Of a stretch of DNA of 64,000 bases, positions 47,101-54,894 are shown one piece after another. The DNA lies in the NCBI RefSeq assembly GCF_006874705.1, contig NZ_CP035382.1, forward strand, positions 2,418,001 through 2,482,000, in the 5' to 3' direction. Within the stretch, counting starts at the first letter, position 1. The number at the start of each line of letters is the position of its first letter. The stretch is from Leclercia adecarboxylata (GTDB lineage: Bacteria > Pseudomonadota > Gammaproteobacteria > Enterobacterales > Enterobacteriaceae). The notes beneath the pieces are model-generated. The model was not told the origin of the DNA, ran no database searches, and saw nothing but the letters and a program-made list of their open reading frames with translations. A program made the position numbers and the translations under genes.

Positions 47101-48430
47101 TTATTTTTGCACCGTTCTTTGTGACTTCCATTTCGATTAGTTTTGATGCTTCATTAATATAATCAGAAATGGTCATTTCACGTTGAATGATACCTGGGAG
47201 ATGTTCGTACTTAACTTCATCAATGACATGTTTTGTTAGGTTTTTAGGCTTTTTATCAAAACGAACGTCCCAGGGATAACCTGGTCTAGTATCTCCAATT
47301 GCATTTAGCCCAAGTTCTTTCAGAGCAGTTAGAACAGAATGACTCCTTGTTGCATATCCATTTGAATGATGGGGTAAGGAGCAGTGAATGAAATATCTGA
47401 CGACATCACTCGAAGGCAGAGAGTAAGGTGATTTTTGTAGTGAGACTTTAAAACCACTCTCAAGTAGAACTACTAGGTCCTTAATATATTTACATTGCAA
47501 TGGAGTAAGTCCATGCCTTAATTTTTCATATATTTTTAGAGCTTCTTTATAGCACCCTTCTTTATATAGGTGTTGACAAGCGGTTTCGATATCACTTCTG
47601 TTAATATTTGGCTTGTCTACCATTAAATCTACAATTATAGATATGATTTCTCGATCTTGTACGCTGTAATATTTAATCAGTGCAGATAATAAATATCCTC
47701 TTTCTAGGTCAGATGATTTTGTTATTTTGTTAATTTCATCCGATATAGCTTTAATGTCTTTTGTATGTAGTAATGCATCAAGTGCTTCTAGATTGTAATT
47801 ATTTAATTTATTATTTGTTTTTAATTCTACTTCGCTAGCAGAAAGGGTACCACTAATTTTTACGTGACCTTTACTATACCAGCGTCGTGCTGCAACGTTT
47901 ACTCTTCCATTAGGAAGGTTTTTTAAGCTAACTGAGAATTTCGTTGATCCCTTATTTGTTGGTAAGTAACAATACATCCCGACTTTTTTTGACCAGCTCA
48001 ATCCTAATGATGTAGCAAGCTCCCTACTAGAGTTTTGTTCTGCGATTTCGAATGTCAGGATGGCTGCATTAGGCTTTTCTTCAGCTAGTGCGATGATTTC
48101 TCCTACTAGAGTAATGCTACTACTATCAGGAATTATAAAACCAGAAACAGATTTTTCTCTTAAGATAAAATAATCATGTTGACTAAGTATAACTTTTTTT
48201 TCATTAACTGGCGAAAAGGCTTTGTTGATATTTTTTTTAAAATTTCTTACATCACGTCTTAATTTGAAAAGCTCGTAAGGGATTTTGAAAAAATCACGAT
48301 AGCTCCTTGTGCCTGTGACCAATATATTTCCTAATCGAAATGAAATGGTATTTTTTATTTTGCTATTACGTAGTTTAAGTTCATTATTTTCTTTTTTATA
48401 TTTTTCTAATTCTTTTTCTAAATTATTCAT
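44168..48430 (-). CDS. Multidomain capsule glycosyltransferase (GT4 plus CgeB-like)
   Basis: 1420 residues, ATG 48428-48430. Coiled coil at about 1-30 (LEKELEKYKKENNELKLRNSKIK); an unassigned region to about 340; a GT4 domain at about 343-740 (HCSLPHHSNGYATRSHSVLTALKELG, APNAVSIDKFTPI, PLKPFEAMALEKCVIGSD); a beta-rich insert at about 760-900; a CgeB/DUF3880-like GT domain at about 915-1240 (FIESAWKGNFGSWQ, TLFWNKEDPVHHEKF, SPTMFSRRVFELMACGTPVVST); and a C-terminal 180-residue part without a clear family. Several activities are probably fused for one repeat. The CgeB-like part is paralogous to the gene at 51028. Strongly AT-rich. Confidence 0.85.
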   Translation of the reverse strand: MNNLEKELEKYKKENNELKLRNSKIKNTISFRLGNILVTGTRSYRDFFKIPYELFKLRRDVRNFKKNINKAFSPVNEKKVILSQHDYFILREKSVSGFIIPDSSSITLVGEIIALAEEKPNAAILTFEIAEQNSSRELATSLGLSWSKKVGMYCYLPTNKGSTKFSVSLKNLPNGRVNVAARRWYSKGHVKISGTLSASEVELKTNNKLNNYNLEALDALLHTKDIKAISDEINKITKSSDLERGYLLSALIKYYSVQDREIISIIVDLMVDKPNINRSDIETACQHLYKEGCYKEALKIYEKLRHGLTPLQCKYIKDLVVLLESGFKVSLQKSPYSLPSSDVVRYFIHCSLPHHSNGYATRSHSVLTALKELGLNAIGDTRPGYPWDVRFDKKPKNLTKHVIDEVKYEHLPGIIQREMTISDYINEASKLIEMEVTKNGAKIIHACSNYLNAFPSLIAARRLGLPFIYEVRGFWEITEASRNPGWVKSDKYAVDKKMESLLIRNADAIITLTESMKQEIVSRGASQEKIFVAPNAVSIDKFTPIKKDTALQSEIGLSESITIGYVGSIVDYEGLDDLITASYQLLNAGYKFNLLIVGDGAALDNLKYQVSSLGIEKHVFFTGRVPHEDIVKYYSLIDIAPFPRKAIEVCELVSPLKPFEAMALEKCVIGSDVNAIKEFIIDGVNGYLFKKNDTNSLRDILATLIDNPKLRYNVMGKSREWVSSNRTWLKSAGIISRVYELLPSLMLDNNSLVKNIDNNSGMVSLLHPVELHHSNPFWYAMSVTAGQKVVIEAAIEYKTTNNSTNRKAVILFKSFNADGKIIDIPCGKVTKSISLNAFFKYLPCTQNLTKILHVFTVPDGIKEIHIGLRGFNLTDGEKVYVNSLSIQPEQQISKIPDFIEPSDLAAAISIHGWPELPDNNKPIILGIMDEFTSGCFEQDVNLIQARPDNWYALAEKYRPELIFIESAWKGNFGSWQYRVAEYSNKPGHEIAHICQYANKKGIPTLFWNKEDPVHHEKFMCTAKLVNYIFTTDINMTESYHSKTGNENVYALPFAAQPALHKPAPLLGRKQRICFAGSWYGGRHAEREEAMSWLLRAAKQHGLDIFDRNYGTDVFPFPEDFQTNIIGSLPYKALCDEYNRYRVFVNVNSVIDSPTMFSRRVFELMACGTPVVSTYAKGIDNIFSSDAVWLVNNKEEAEEALLTLMTDDNEWRRRSLAGIREIFKGHTYAHRLNYIFELLGRATKISTGPAILLMAKASTHDDIEYFEDFANKQEYRNFKICVECQENATSMRLSYSDNIKMLKPNEIPSWLSGQQTIYPLAGWISSKNNYGEHYLRDLVNASLYEPQACGWAKAQDQDLFSYGCTTKQGATLWKILEFINGPINSHPDEAVTHPNVYLADSSQFQMIAQQSNKNYGMINDD

Positions 48431-48483
48431 GTGGTATTCTTATTTAATACGAGCATAAGCGTTTAAGGCTTATGCTCACAATG

Positions 48484-49734
48484 TTAGATGTTTACAAAGT
48501 CGAGTAGTTTTGTGGTGCTAAGATCTGAAGCTTGGATACCAATGAATTCTTTATGTTTAACAAGAATTATAATAGCATCTGCAAGCTGTAATGCATCTGA
48601 CACGTTTGTCAGTCTAACGTTCTGAATATTTTCAAGAGATGCTGGTAGTACATGGATATTAGGTTCAACCGCTAATATTTCATAATGAGGATTGTTTGAT
48701 AAAGTCTTGGTAATATCAAGTGCCGGGCTTTCACGCAGATCATCAATATCCGGCTTAAATGCTAACCCAAAACAAGCAATCTTTGGATTATTAATACCAG
48801 CAACAGCCTTTTCTACTTGTTCAACAACATATTGTGGTTTGTAGTCATTGACCAGACGTGCCTGACGGATCATTTTAGCCGTCTCTGGATTCTGGTTAAC
48901 GATAAACCATGGATCCACTGCGATGCAGTGACCACCAACGCCACAACCCGGCTGCAAAATATTCACGCGTGGGTGGCGGTTAGCCAGAGAGATCAGTTCC
49001 CACACATTGATACCCTGCTGATCGCAGATCAGCGACAGCTCGTTGGCAAAGGCGATATTGACGTCACGGAAAGCATTCTCGGTCAGCTTGCTCATTTCGG
49101 CAGTGCGCGCGCTTGTCGCAATGCACTCACCTTTCTTAACGAACATCTTATAAACCTGCGTCGCCGCTGCGGTGCTGGCTTCGTCCATACCGCCAATGAT
49201 GCGATCGTTTTCGACCAGCTCGCGGATCACCTGGCCCGGCAATACGCGCTCTGGGCAGTGTGCAACAAAGATATCAGGGGTTTGGCCTTCACCCACCGTA
49301 TGTGGGAAGGTCAAATCACTGCGTTCCTCGGCAAGCCATTTGGCCATCTGCTCCGTTGCACCTACCGGGGAGGTGGATTCCAGAACCACCAGATTGCCTT
49401 TTTCCAGCATTGGGGCCAGGGCACGGGAGGCGCTCTCAATGTATTTCAGGTCCGGTTCGTGCTCTTCACCCTTAAACGGGGTCGGTACCGCAATCAGGAA
49501 GGCATCAGCTTTCTGCGGGCTGGTATGGGCAGTCAGATGACCATCATTGACGGCCCGTTTAACCAGGTCTTCCAGACCCGGCTCGACGATGTGAATCATG
49601 CCCTGATTGATGGTATCAACGGCGTGCTGATTAACATCCACACCAACGACACGGATGCCGTTGCTGGCGATCACCGCTGCTGTTGGTAAACCAATATATC
49701 CCAGCCCAACAACAGAGATGGTTTCGAATTTCAT
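48484..49734 (-). CDS. wecC: UDP-N-acetyl-D-mannosamine dehydrogenase
   Basis: 416 residues. NAD-binding start SVVGLGYIGLPTAAVIASNGIRVVGVDVN, catalytic cysteine C270 in GCGVGGHCIAVDP, and CFGLAFKPDIDDLRESPALDI. Oxidises UDP-ManNAc to UDP-ManNAcA in two NAD steps. Paired with the epimerase upstream, it supplies ManNAcA to the capsule. A second copy is expected in the enterobacterial common antigen locus, so this is probably a capsule-dedicated paralogue. Close to core GC at its N-terminal end. Confidence 0.93.
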   Translation of the reverse strand: MKFETISVVGLGYIGLPTAAVIASNGIRVVGVDVNQHAVDTINQGMIHIVEPGLEDLVKRAVNDGHLTAHTSPQKADAFLIAVPTPFKGEEHEPDLKYIESASRALAPMLEKGNLVVLESTSPVGATEQMAKWLAEERSDLTFPHTVGEGQTPDIFVAHCPERVLPGQVIRELVENDRIIGGMDEASTAAATQVYKMFVKKGECIATSARTAEMSKLTENAFRDVNIAFANELSLICDQQGINVWELISLANRHPRVNILQPGCGVGGHCIAVDPWFIVNQNPETAKMIRQARLVNDYKPQYVVEQVEKAVAGINNPKIACFGLAFKPDIDDLRESPALDITKTLSNNPHYEILAVEPNIHVLPASLENIQNVRLTNVSDALQLADAIIILVKHKEFIGIQASDLSTTKLLDFVNI

Positions 49735-49803
49735 TTTTATGCTCTCGACAGTTATAGAAAGGTATTTATCTTTGTCCCTAAAGACAATCGTGAAATGTGT
49801 GGA

Positions 49804-50979
49804 TCAGGCAACCTGCAGGCTGCTATTGATCTGTTGTGCTAAAGCACCATCCAGACCCAGCACTGCCTCAACAATGCGTTGGCTGGTTTTGCCGTCCCCA
49901 TAAGGGTTATTCGCCTGGCTCATCATCTTATAGGCCAGCTCATCGTCCAGTAAGCGCACGGTTTCACTTACGATGGCCTCGTCACTGGTACCCACCAGAC
50001 GCACAGTGCCAGCTTTTACCGCTGCAGGGCGTTCTGTTGTGTCGCGCATACACAGTACAGGTTTACCCAGCGTTGGCGCTTCTTCCTGGATGCCACCGGA
50101 ATCGGTCAGGATCAGGTAGCTCTGTTTCATCAGATAGACAAATGGCAGATAATCCTGCGGCTCGATCAGATGCACATTGTTCAGCCCCTTAAGGTTGCGA
50201 TTAACCGGCTCCTGCACGTTAGGGTTAAGGTGAACCGGATACACAATCTGTACGTCATCACGCTGGGCCAGGGTTGCCAGGGCTTTACAGATACGCTCAA
50301 AACCGTCGCCATGGTTTTCACGGCGGTGGCCGGTTACCAGGATCAATTTTTTGCTTTGATCCAGGAACGGGAAGCGCCCGGCGAGATCGGCATTCATGTT
50401 TACGTTGCTGTCGATTCGCTGAGAAACCTCAAGCAGAGCATCGATGACCGAGTTGCCCGTCACGAAGATGGTTTCCGGAGCAATGTTTTCCATAATCAGG
50501 TTCTTCAACGAACTGATGGTCGGGGTGTAGTGCTGGTCAGCAATCCCGCCGGTCAGGCGACGCATTCCCTCTTCTGGCCATGGAGAATAAATGTTGCCTG
50601 TGCGCAGGCCCGCTTCGACGTGGCCGACAGCAATGCGATGATAGTAAGCTGCGAGGGTAGCGGCAAAAGAGGTTGCCGTGTCGCCATGCACCAGAATGCG
50701 ATCGGGTTGGAAATCGGCAAACACCGGTTTCAGCCCTTGCAGGATGGCGGTGGTGACATCGGTCAGATCCTGGCCTGGTTTCATGATGTTGAGGTCATAT
50801 TCAGGCGTTATTTCAAACAGATTAAGTACCTGATCCAGCATCTCTCTGTGTTGGCCGGTCACGCAGACTCTGACATCAATATCACGGGTAGCCTGAAAGG
50901 CCTTGACGATTGGCGCCATCTTAATCGCCTCTGGTCTGGTACCAAATACGATCAGAACCCGCTGCACTTTTATAGGCAT
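49804..50979 (-). CDS. wecB: UDP-N-acetylglucosamine 2-epimerase (non-hydrolysing)
   Basis: 391 residues. Motifs [95 protein letters not shown], and [39 protein letters not shown] cover the active-site groove. Interconverts UDP-GlcNAc and UDP-ManNAc. Precedes wecC by 69 bases; together they make UDP-ManNAcA. Confidence 0.94.
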   Translation of the reverse strand: MPIKVQRVLIVFGTRPEAIKMAPIVKAFQATRDIDVRVCVTGQHREMLDQVLNLFEITPEYDLNIMKPGQDLTDVTTAILQGLKPVFADFQPDRILVHGDTATSFAATLAAYYHRIAVGHVEAGLRTGNIYSPWPEEGMRRLTGGIADQHYTPTISSLKNLIMENIAPETIFVTGNSVIDALLEVSQRIDSNVNMNADLAGRFPFLDQSKKLILVTGHRRENHGDGFERICKALATLAQRDDVQIVYPVHLNPNVQEPVNRNLKGLNNVHLIEPQDYLPFVYLMKQSYLILTDSGGIQEEAPTLGKPVLCMRDTTERPAAVKAGTVRLVGTSDEAIVSETVRLLDDELAYKMMSQANNPYGDGKTSQRIVEAVLGLDGALAQQINSSLQVA

Positions 50980-51027
50980 AGAAATATTCCTTTATGAGTT
51001 AATTGGTTTTATTAATTGGCTGTGTTT

Positions 51028-52020
51028 TTAATTGAGGCCAATATCACTTTTTATTTGCTTCAACCGATGCTGCCATGTGTGCTGATCAAGCACGATATCT
51101 CTGGCTTGTTGGCCCAGTTGATTTCGTTGCTGGCTATTGTTTTGTAAGTCATTACACCAGTCGCGTGCTTCGGTACCGTCTTTGACAGAGATAATACTGT
51201 CGCCAAACATATTATCCATAGCAACCGAAGGGGTGCTAATAATAGGGCAGCCTGCTGCCGCTAACTCAAAGACTCTGCGGGATAACATGGTTGGTGAATG
51301 GCTGATTGTATTAAAATTAAGGTAAATCTGATATTGCTGATAGGCCTTTGCTACCAATAATGGTGATATGGCGGGCTTGCAATAAGGCTGTAACTTATCA
51401 GGAAAACTACAGGCTTTGCTCTTTTGCCAGAACCTGTCAAAAATGATCAATCCATGGCTGCGGAGTGCATATAGTATCTCTTCCTGCGCCTTGCTCCGTT
51501 CCACCAGTTCATTGCCATAATAGCCTCCTAAAAAGACCACCCCTGATTTGCGTTCATCCCTGACGGGTTGATGGAACCAACGGGGTTGGGCAGCGAACAT
51601 CAAGACCCCAACATGCTGGAAAGAATGGTGGGGCAGGGCACGATAGCGATCTAAAGAATTTGCATCCGTGGTATACACCACATCGAACATGGCGGCTGCG
51701 TCTGCAAAGCGATCAAAATGGAAAGGATCTTCTTTATTCCAGAATATGGTCGTTATTTTTCGTTTATGGCAAAAATCCAGTAACTTACTGAGTTCGGGTT
51801 TAGTGGGAGAGGTATGCCCATAGCTGGCAATTTTACCTTGCCAGCTATTTTTATATCCTCGCCAGGCAGACTCTACAAGCAGAAAGTCGGGTTTGAAAAA
51901 TCTGAGCTTCCATTGCCAGTCAGTCGGTGTTATCTGAATAAGATCTGCATCTGGTGACAAACTAAATGTTGTGAAAATATCCGCCACTATTGCGATGCGT
52001 GGTCGTTTTTTATTATTCAA
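51028..52020 (-). CDS. CgeB-like (DUF3880) glycosyltransferase
   Basis: 330 residues. FKPDFLLVESAWRGYKNSWQ, TTIFWNKEDPFHFDRF, YTTDANSLDRYRALPHHS, FAAQPRWFHQP, and SPTMLSRRVFELAAAGCPIISTPSVAMDNMFGD match the CgeB-type spore-coat/capsule glycosyltransferase family. The same blocks occur in the same order in the C-terminal third of the 1420-residue protein at 44168, so the two are paralogues within one locus. Donor unknown. First gene of the serotype region after kpsE, 48 bases upstream of wecB. Confidence 0.83.
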   Translation of the reverse strand: MNNKKRPRIAIVADIFTTFSLSPDADLIQITPTDWQWKLRFFKPDFLLVESAWRGYKNSWQGKIASYGHTSPTKPELSKLLDFCHKRKITTIFWNKEDPFHFDRFADAAAMFDVVYTTDANSLDRYRALPHHSFQHVGVLMFAAQPRWFHQPVRDERKSGVVFLGGYYGNELVERSKAQEEILYALRSHGLIIFDRFWQKSKACSFPDKLQPYCKPAISPLLVAKAYQQYQIYLNFNTISHSPTMLSRRVFELAAAGCPIISTPSVAMDNMFGDSIISVKDGTEARDWCNDLQNNSQQRNQLGQQARDIVLDQHTWQHRLKQIKSDIGLN

Positions 52021-52162
52021 AACAATTTACTCACAGTGAGATTCGATTGTAGTGGATATTCGATTCTGCATTAACACACCATTATATTCCCTGAGCCAGT
52101 GAGGATAAACCCTACCTTTGTCAGCGCAGAACCCTTTGTTTTATTTCAACATAATCTTGCTA

Positions 52163-53365
52163 TCAGTCTTGATGCTCACGCAAGGTTGCCAGGCCCATCA
52201 CAATCAGGCCATAGAACAGGCAAAGCAGTACGCCAATGGTTGCGAGGTTATAGAGACGACGCGGGTATTCAGCATCCTGAGCCTGGGTAGGCTGTGTAAT
52301 AACCAGCAGGTGTTTAAGTTTGCGATACGCCTCGACGCGAGCTTGTTCCAGACTGATAAGACCGGTTTTATAGATATCAGCTGCCAGAGTGGCCTGAGTC
52401 TGCACATCCATATAGCGTGCAGTAACTTCGTTCATCGCATCTTTATCTGTACCGGTCAGCCTTCTTTGTTCCTGAGCCAGTTGCTCCGTTAAGGCATCAA
52501 CCCGGGCTTGCACAGAAATGACGGCGGGAGCTGTGGCTTTCATATAGCTCTGCAGCTGTTTGAGCTGCGCCTGTTGTTGGGCCAGTTCACCTTCAATCTG
52601 GCTGACTACGCCCAACCGTGCTGTGCTGGTTGTTTCCGGGCTAATCAAATGATGGGTGTTTTGAAAATCCAGCACCTTAGCTTTTTCATCCTGCACCCGC
52701 TGATAGGCGCGATTAACCTCTTTTTCAACAAATGCCAGCTGTTCCAGCGCTACCTGATGGCTCAGTTTGTTGATAAAGCTTTCAGATTCTTTAAGCATCA
52801 CGCCAACCACGCGCTGACCGTAGGCTGGATCAAAAGCTTGTAACTCAATTGTTAGAACGCCAGAAATCTCGTCCAGATGTAAAGATAAATGGTCACGATA
52901 ATACTTAAGGAAATCTTCACGGCTCACATCTTTTGGCAGGCGAGAAAAGTAGTCAATATTATGGTTCTGATAATGCGCCTTAATATTCAGGTCTTTATCA
53001 AGCTTGTTAAGCATGTCGGGAGAATTGAGATAATCCTGGATTAACAACACATCCTCATGATTACTTCCACCAATGCCCAACATCGATAGGGCATCGGGCA
53101 GCATTTTTATCTGGTCTGCTTGTTTGATAACTAACTCTGCGCGGCTGACATAGCGATCTGAGGCAATTATACCAATATAGATCGCAGCGATGACAAAACA
53201 GGCTACTACCCATAAAAAGCTACCCAGTTTGAGGCTCTGTTTCCAGGAGCGATGGGCAAGACGATATCCACTGGAGTCGACAATAAAATGTTTAGGTTTA
53301 GTTTTTAATTTATGCAATTTGCGCATAAAACCGGAAGTTTTATTAAAGCGGGTTGGCTGGGTCAT
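52163..53365 (-). CDS. kpsE: Capsule export inner-membrane protein KpsE
   Basis: 400 residues. Two membrane spans (about 48-67, LGSFLWVVACFVIAAIYIGII; and 374-393, LATIGVLLCLFYGLIVMGL) bracket a long periplasmic coiled-coil part, the topology of polysaccharide co-polymerase proteins KpsE/CtrB/BexC. The YISRAELVIKQ-like strand (DRYVSRAELVIKQAD) and AEYPRRLYNL before TM2 are family marks. Bridges KpsMT and the outer-membrane KpsD. 14 bases after kpsT. Confidence 0.93.
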   Translation of the reverse strand: MTQPTRFNKTSGFMRKLHKLKTKPKHFIVDSSGYRLAHRSWKQSLKLGSFLWVVACFVIAAIYIGIIASDRYVSRAELVIKQADQIKMLPDALSMLGIGGSNHEDVLLIQDYLNSPDMLNKLDKDLNIKAHYQNHNIDYFSRLPKDVSREDFLKYYRDHLSLHLDEISGVLTIELQAFDPAYGQRVVGVMLKESESFINKLSHQVALEQLAFVEKEVNRAYQRVQDEKAKVLDFQNTHHLISPETTSTARLGVVSQIEGELAQQQAQLKQLQSYMKATAPAVISVQARVDALTEQLAQEQRRLTGTDKDAMNEVTARYMDVQTQATLAADIYKTGLISLEQARVEAYRKLKHLLVITQPTQAQDAEYPRRLYNLATIGVLLCLFYGLIVMGLATLREHQD

Positions 53366-53379
53366 AATTTTTTGACTAG

Positions 53380-54030
53380 TTATAGATTCTGATAAATGCG
53401 AATGGCGTCATCGATATTGTCGAATATCTCAAGGGTGCTGTTACGCAGTAAAATACCCATATCGCATTGTTGCCGTAAGTTTTTCATATCATGTGAAACC
53501 ATGATTAGGCTGGCGGTTTCACGTTTTTGATTAAAGGTATCAATGCATTTCTTTTTGAATCGAGCATCCCCTACTGACATAATTTCGTCTGTAAGGTAAA
53601 TATCAAAATCGAAGGCCATACTGACGGCAAAGGAGAATTTAGACCTCATTCCGCTGGAGTAGCCTTTGATGGGCAGTTCGAAATGCTGACCAATTTCGGA
53701 AAATTCCTTTACCCACTCTTCAACTGCCTGGGTATCACGTACCCCATGAATACGGCAGACAAAACGGGTATTTTCTCGTCCAGTCATACTGCCCTGAAAC
53801 CCACCTCCCAACGCCAGGGGCCATGAGACGCGGCAATGGCGTGATACTTTTCCCCTGCTAGGCATATCCATCCCACCCAGCAGGCGCAACAGGGTTGATT
53901 TACCCGCCCCGTTTACCCCCAAAATGCCAATGTTGCGATCACGTGGCAAAACAATACTTACATCGCGTAATACATAATTACGGCCAAATTTTGTTGGGTA
54001 ATACTTCGATACGTTATCAAGAGTGATCAT
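53380..54030 (-). CDS. kpsT: Capsule ABC exporter ATPase KpsT
   Basis: 216 residues from ATG 54028-54030 (MITLDNVSKYYPT...), which fits the E. coli KpsT start; an upstream ATG at 54051 lies inside kpsM. Walker A GVNGAGKST (38-46), signature YSSGMRSK, Walker B FDIYLTDE, and His-switch MVSHD. The block WPLALGGGFQGSMTGREN is specific to capsule exporters. Powers export of the lipid-linked capsule across the inner membrane. Confidence 0.95.
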   Translation of the reverse strand: MITLDNVSKYYPTKFGRNYVLRDVSIVLPRDRNIGILGVNGAGKSTLLRLLGGMDMPSRGKVSRHCRVSWPLALGGGFQGSMTGRENTRFVCRIHGVRDTQAVEEWVKEFSEIGQHFELPIKGYSSGMRSKFSFAVSMAFDFDIYLTDEIMSVGDARFKKKCIDTFNQKRETASLIMVSHDMKNLRQQCDMGILLRNSTLEIFDNIDDAIRIYQNL

Positions 54031-54040
54031 GTTATTCACA

Positions 54041-54841
54041 TTAACTAGCAATCAGGCGACGATGGCTGAGTCGATAGCAGCTCATGGCGAATGTGAGCAT
54101 TAGTAAAGTGACCGTTGATAAATACACCCAGCTAACGTTCGGACTGCTATAACCAGTAATCCAGCCACATCTGATTAACTCAAGAGCATGTACCAAGGGG
54201 TTCCATAAAAACCAATGTTGATACTGAGTAGGAATAGTCATTAGCGGGTGCATGACGCATGAGATAAACATTAGCGGCATCATTATCAACCGGAGGAATT
54301 TGTCTGCTTCCTGAAATAAACTTCCTACTACACAGAAGACAATGCCAAGTGAAAACGAGAATATCATGAGCAATAAATAGATGAGTAGTACGAGCAAGGG
54401 ATCGCTAGGTACGGCATCAAAACCAATCCACAGTAATCCCAATACCAGAATGCACCCAACGACCATACCAACCATTACTTCAAGAATAAAACGAGCAATA
54501 AAGGTGGCAAAAGGAGTCACCTGGCGATAACAAAACAAACCCATATTGGAGCTGACTGCCGATTGCAGTTTACTCACCACATTTCTGAAAAAGAGAAATG
54601 GCAGGTACCCAGCGGTGATAAACAGGGGGGCTGGTGCACCACCAAAACCACTGTGACCGCGCATACCGAAAATCAGGCTAAATACAATAATGATCAACAA
54701 CGGATCCAACAGCGCCCAGGCATACCCCAGTCGGTAACTCCCAAATCGTGTTTTCAGTTCACGTATAAGCAGGCCAAACGTTACATCCCGCAGCACCTGG
54801 AACGAGCTGCGGGGCGTTTGATTGAGAACAGGTTTAAGCAT
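54041..54841 (-). CDS. kpsM: Capsule ABC exporter permease KpsM
   Basis: 266 residues, ABC-2 type permease with about six membrane spans. Family blocks VLRDVTFGLLIRELKTRFGSYRLGYAWALLDPLLIIIVFSLIFG and FMFISCVMHPL-type (LMFISCVMHPLMTIPTQYQHWFLWNPLVHALELIRCGW). 10 bases before kpsT and 53 bases after kpsD; a weak CGGGC/GCCCG hairpin lies in that gap. Inner-membrane channel partner of KpsT. Confidence 0.94.
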   Translation of the reverse strand: MLKPVLNQTPRSSFQVLRDVTFGLLIRELKTRFGSYRLGYAWALLDPLLIIIVFSLIFGMRGHSGFGGAPAPLFITAGYLPFLFFRNVVSKLQSAVSSNMGLFCYRQVTPFATFIARFILEVMVGMVVGCILVLGLLWIGFDAVPSDPLLVLLIYLLLMIFSFSLGIVFCVVGSLFQEADKFLRLIMMPLMFISCVMHPLMTIPTQYQHWFLWNPLVHALELIRCGWITGYSSPNVSWVYLSTVTLLMLTFAMSCYRLSHRRLIAS

Positions 54842-54894
54842 GAGAAGGCCGATATAACAGAACGGGCCCGCGATGAGGCGAGCCCGCTATAGGG

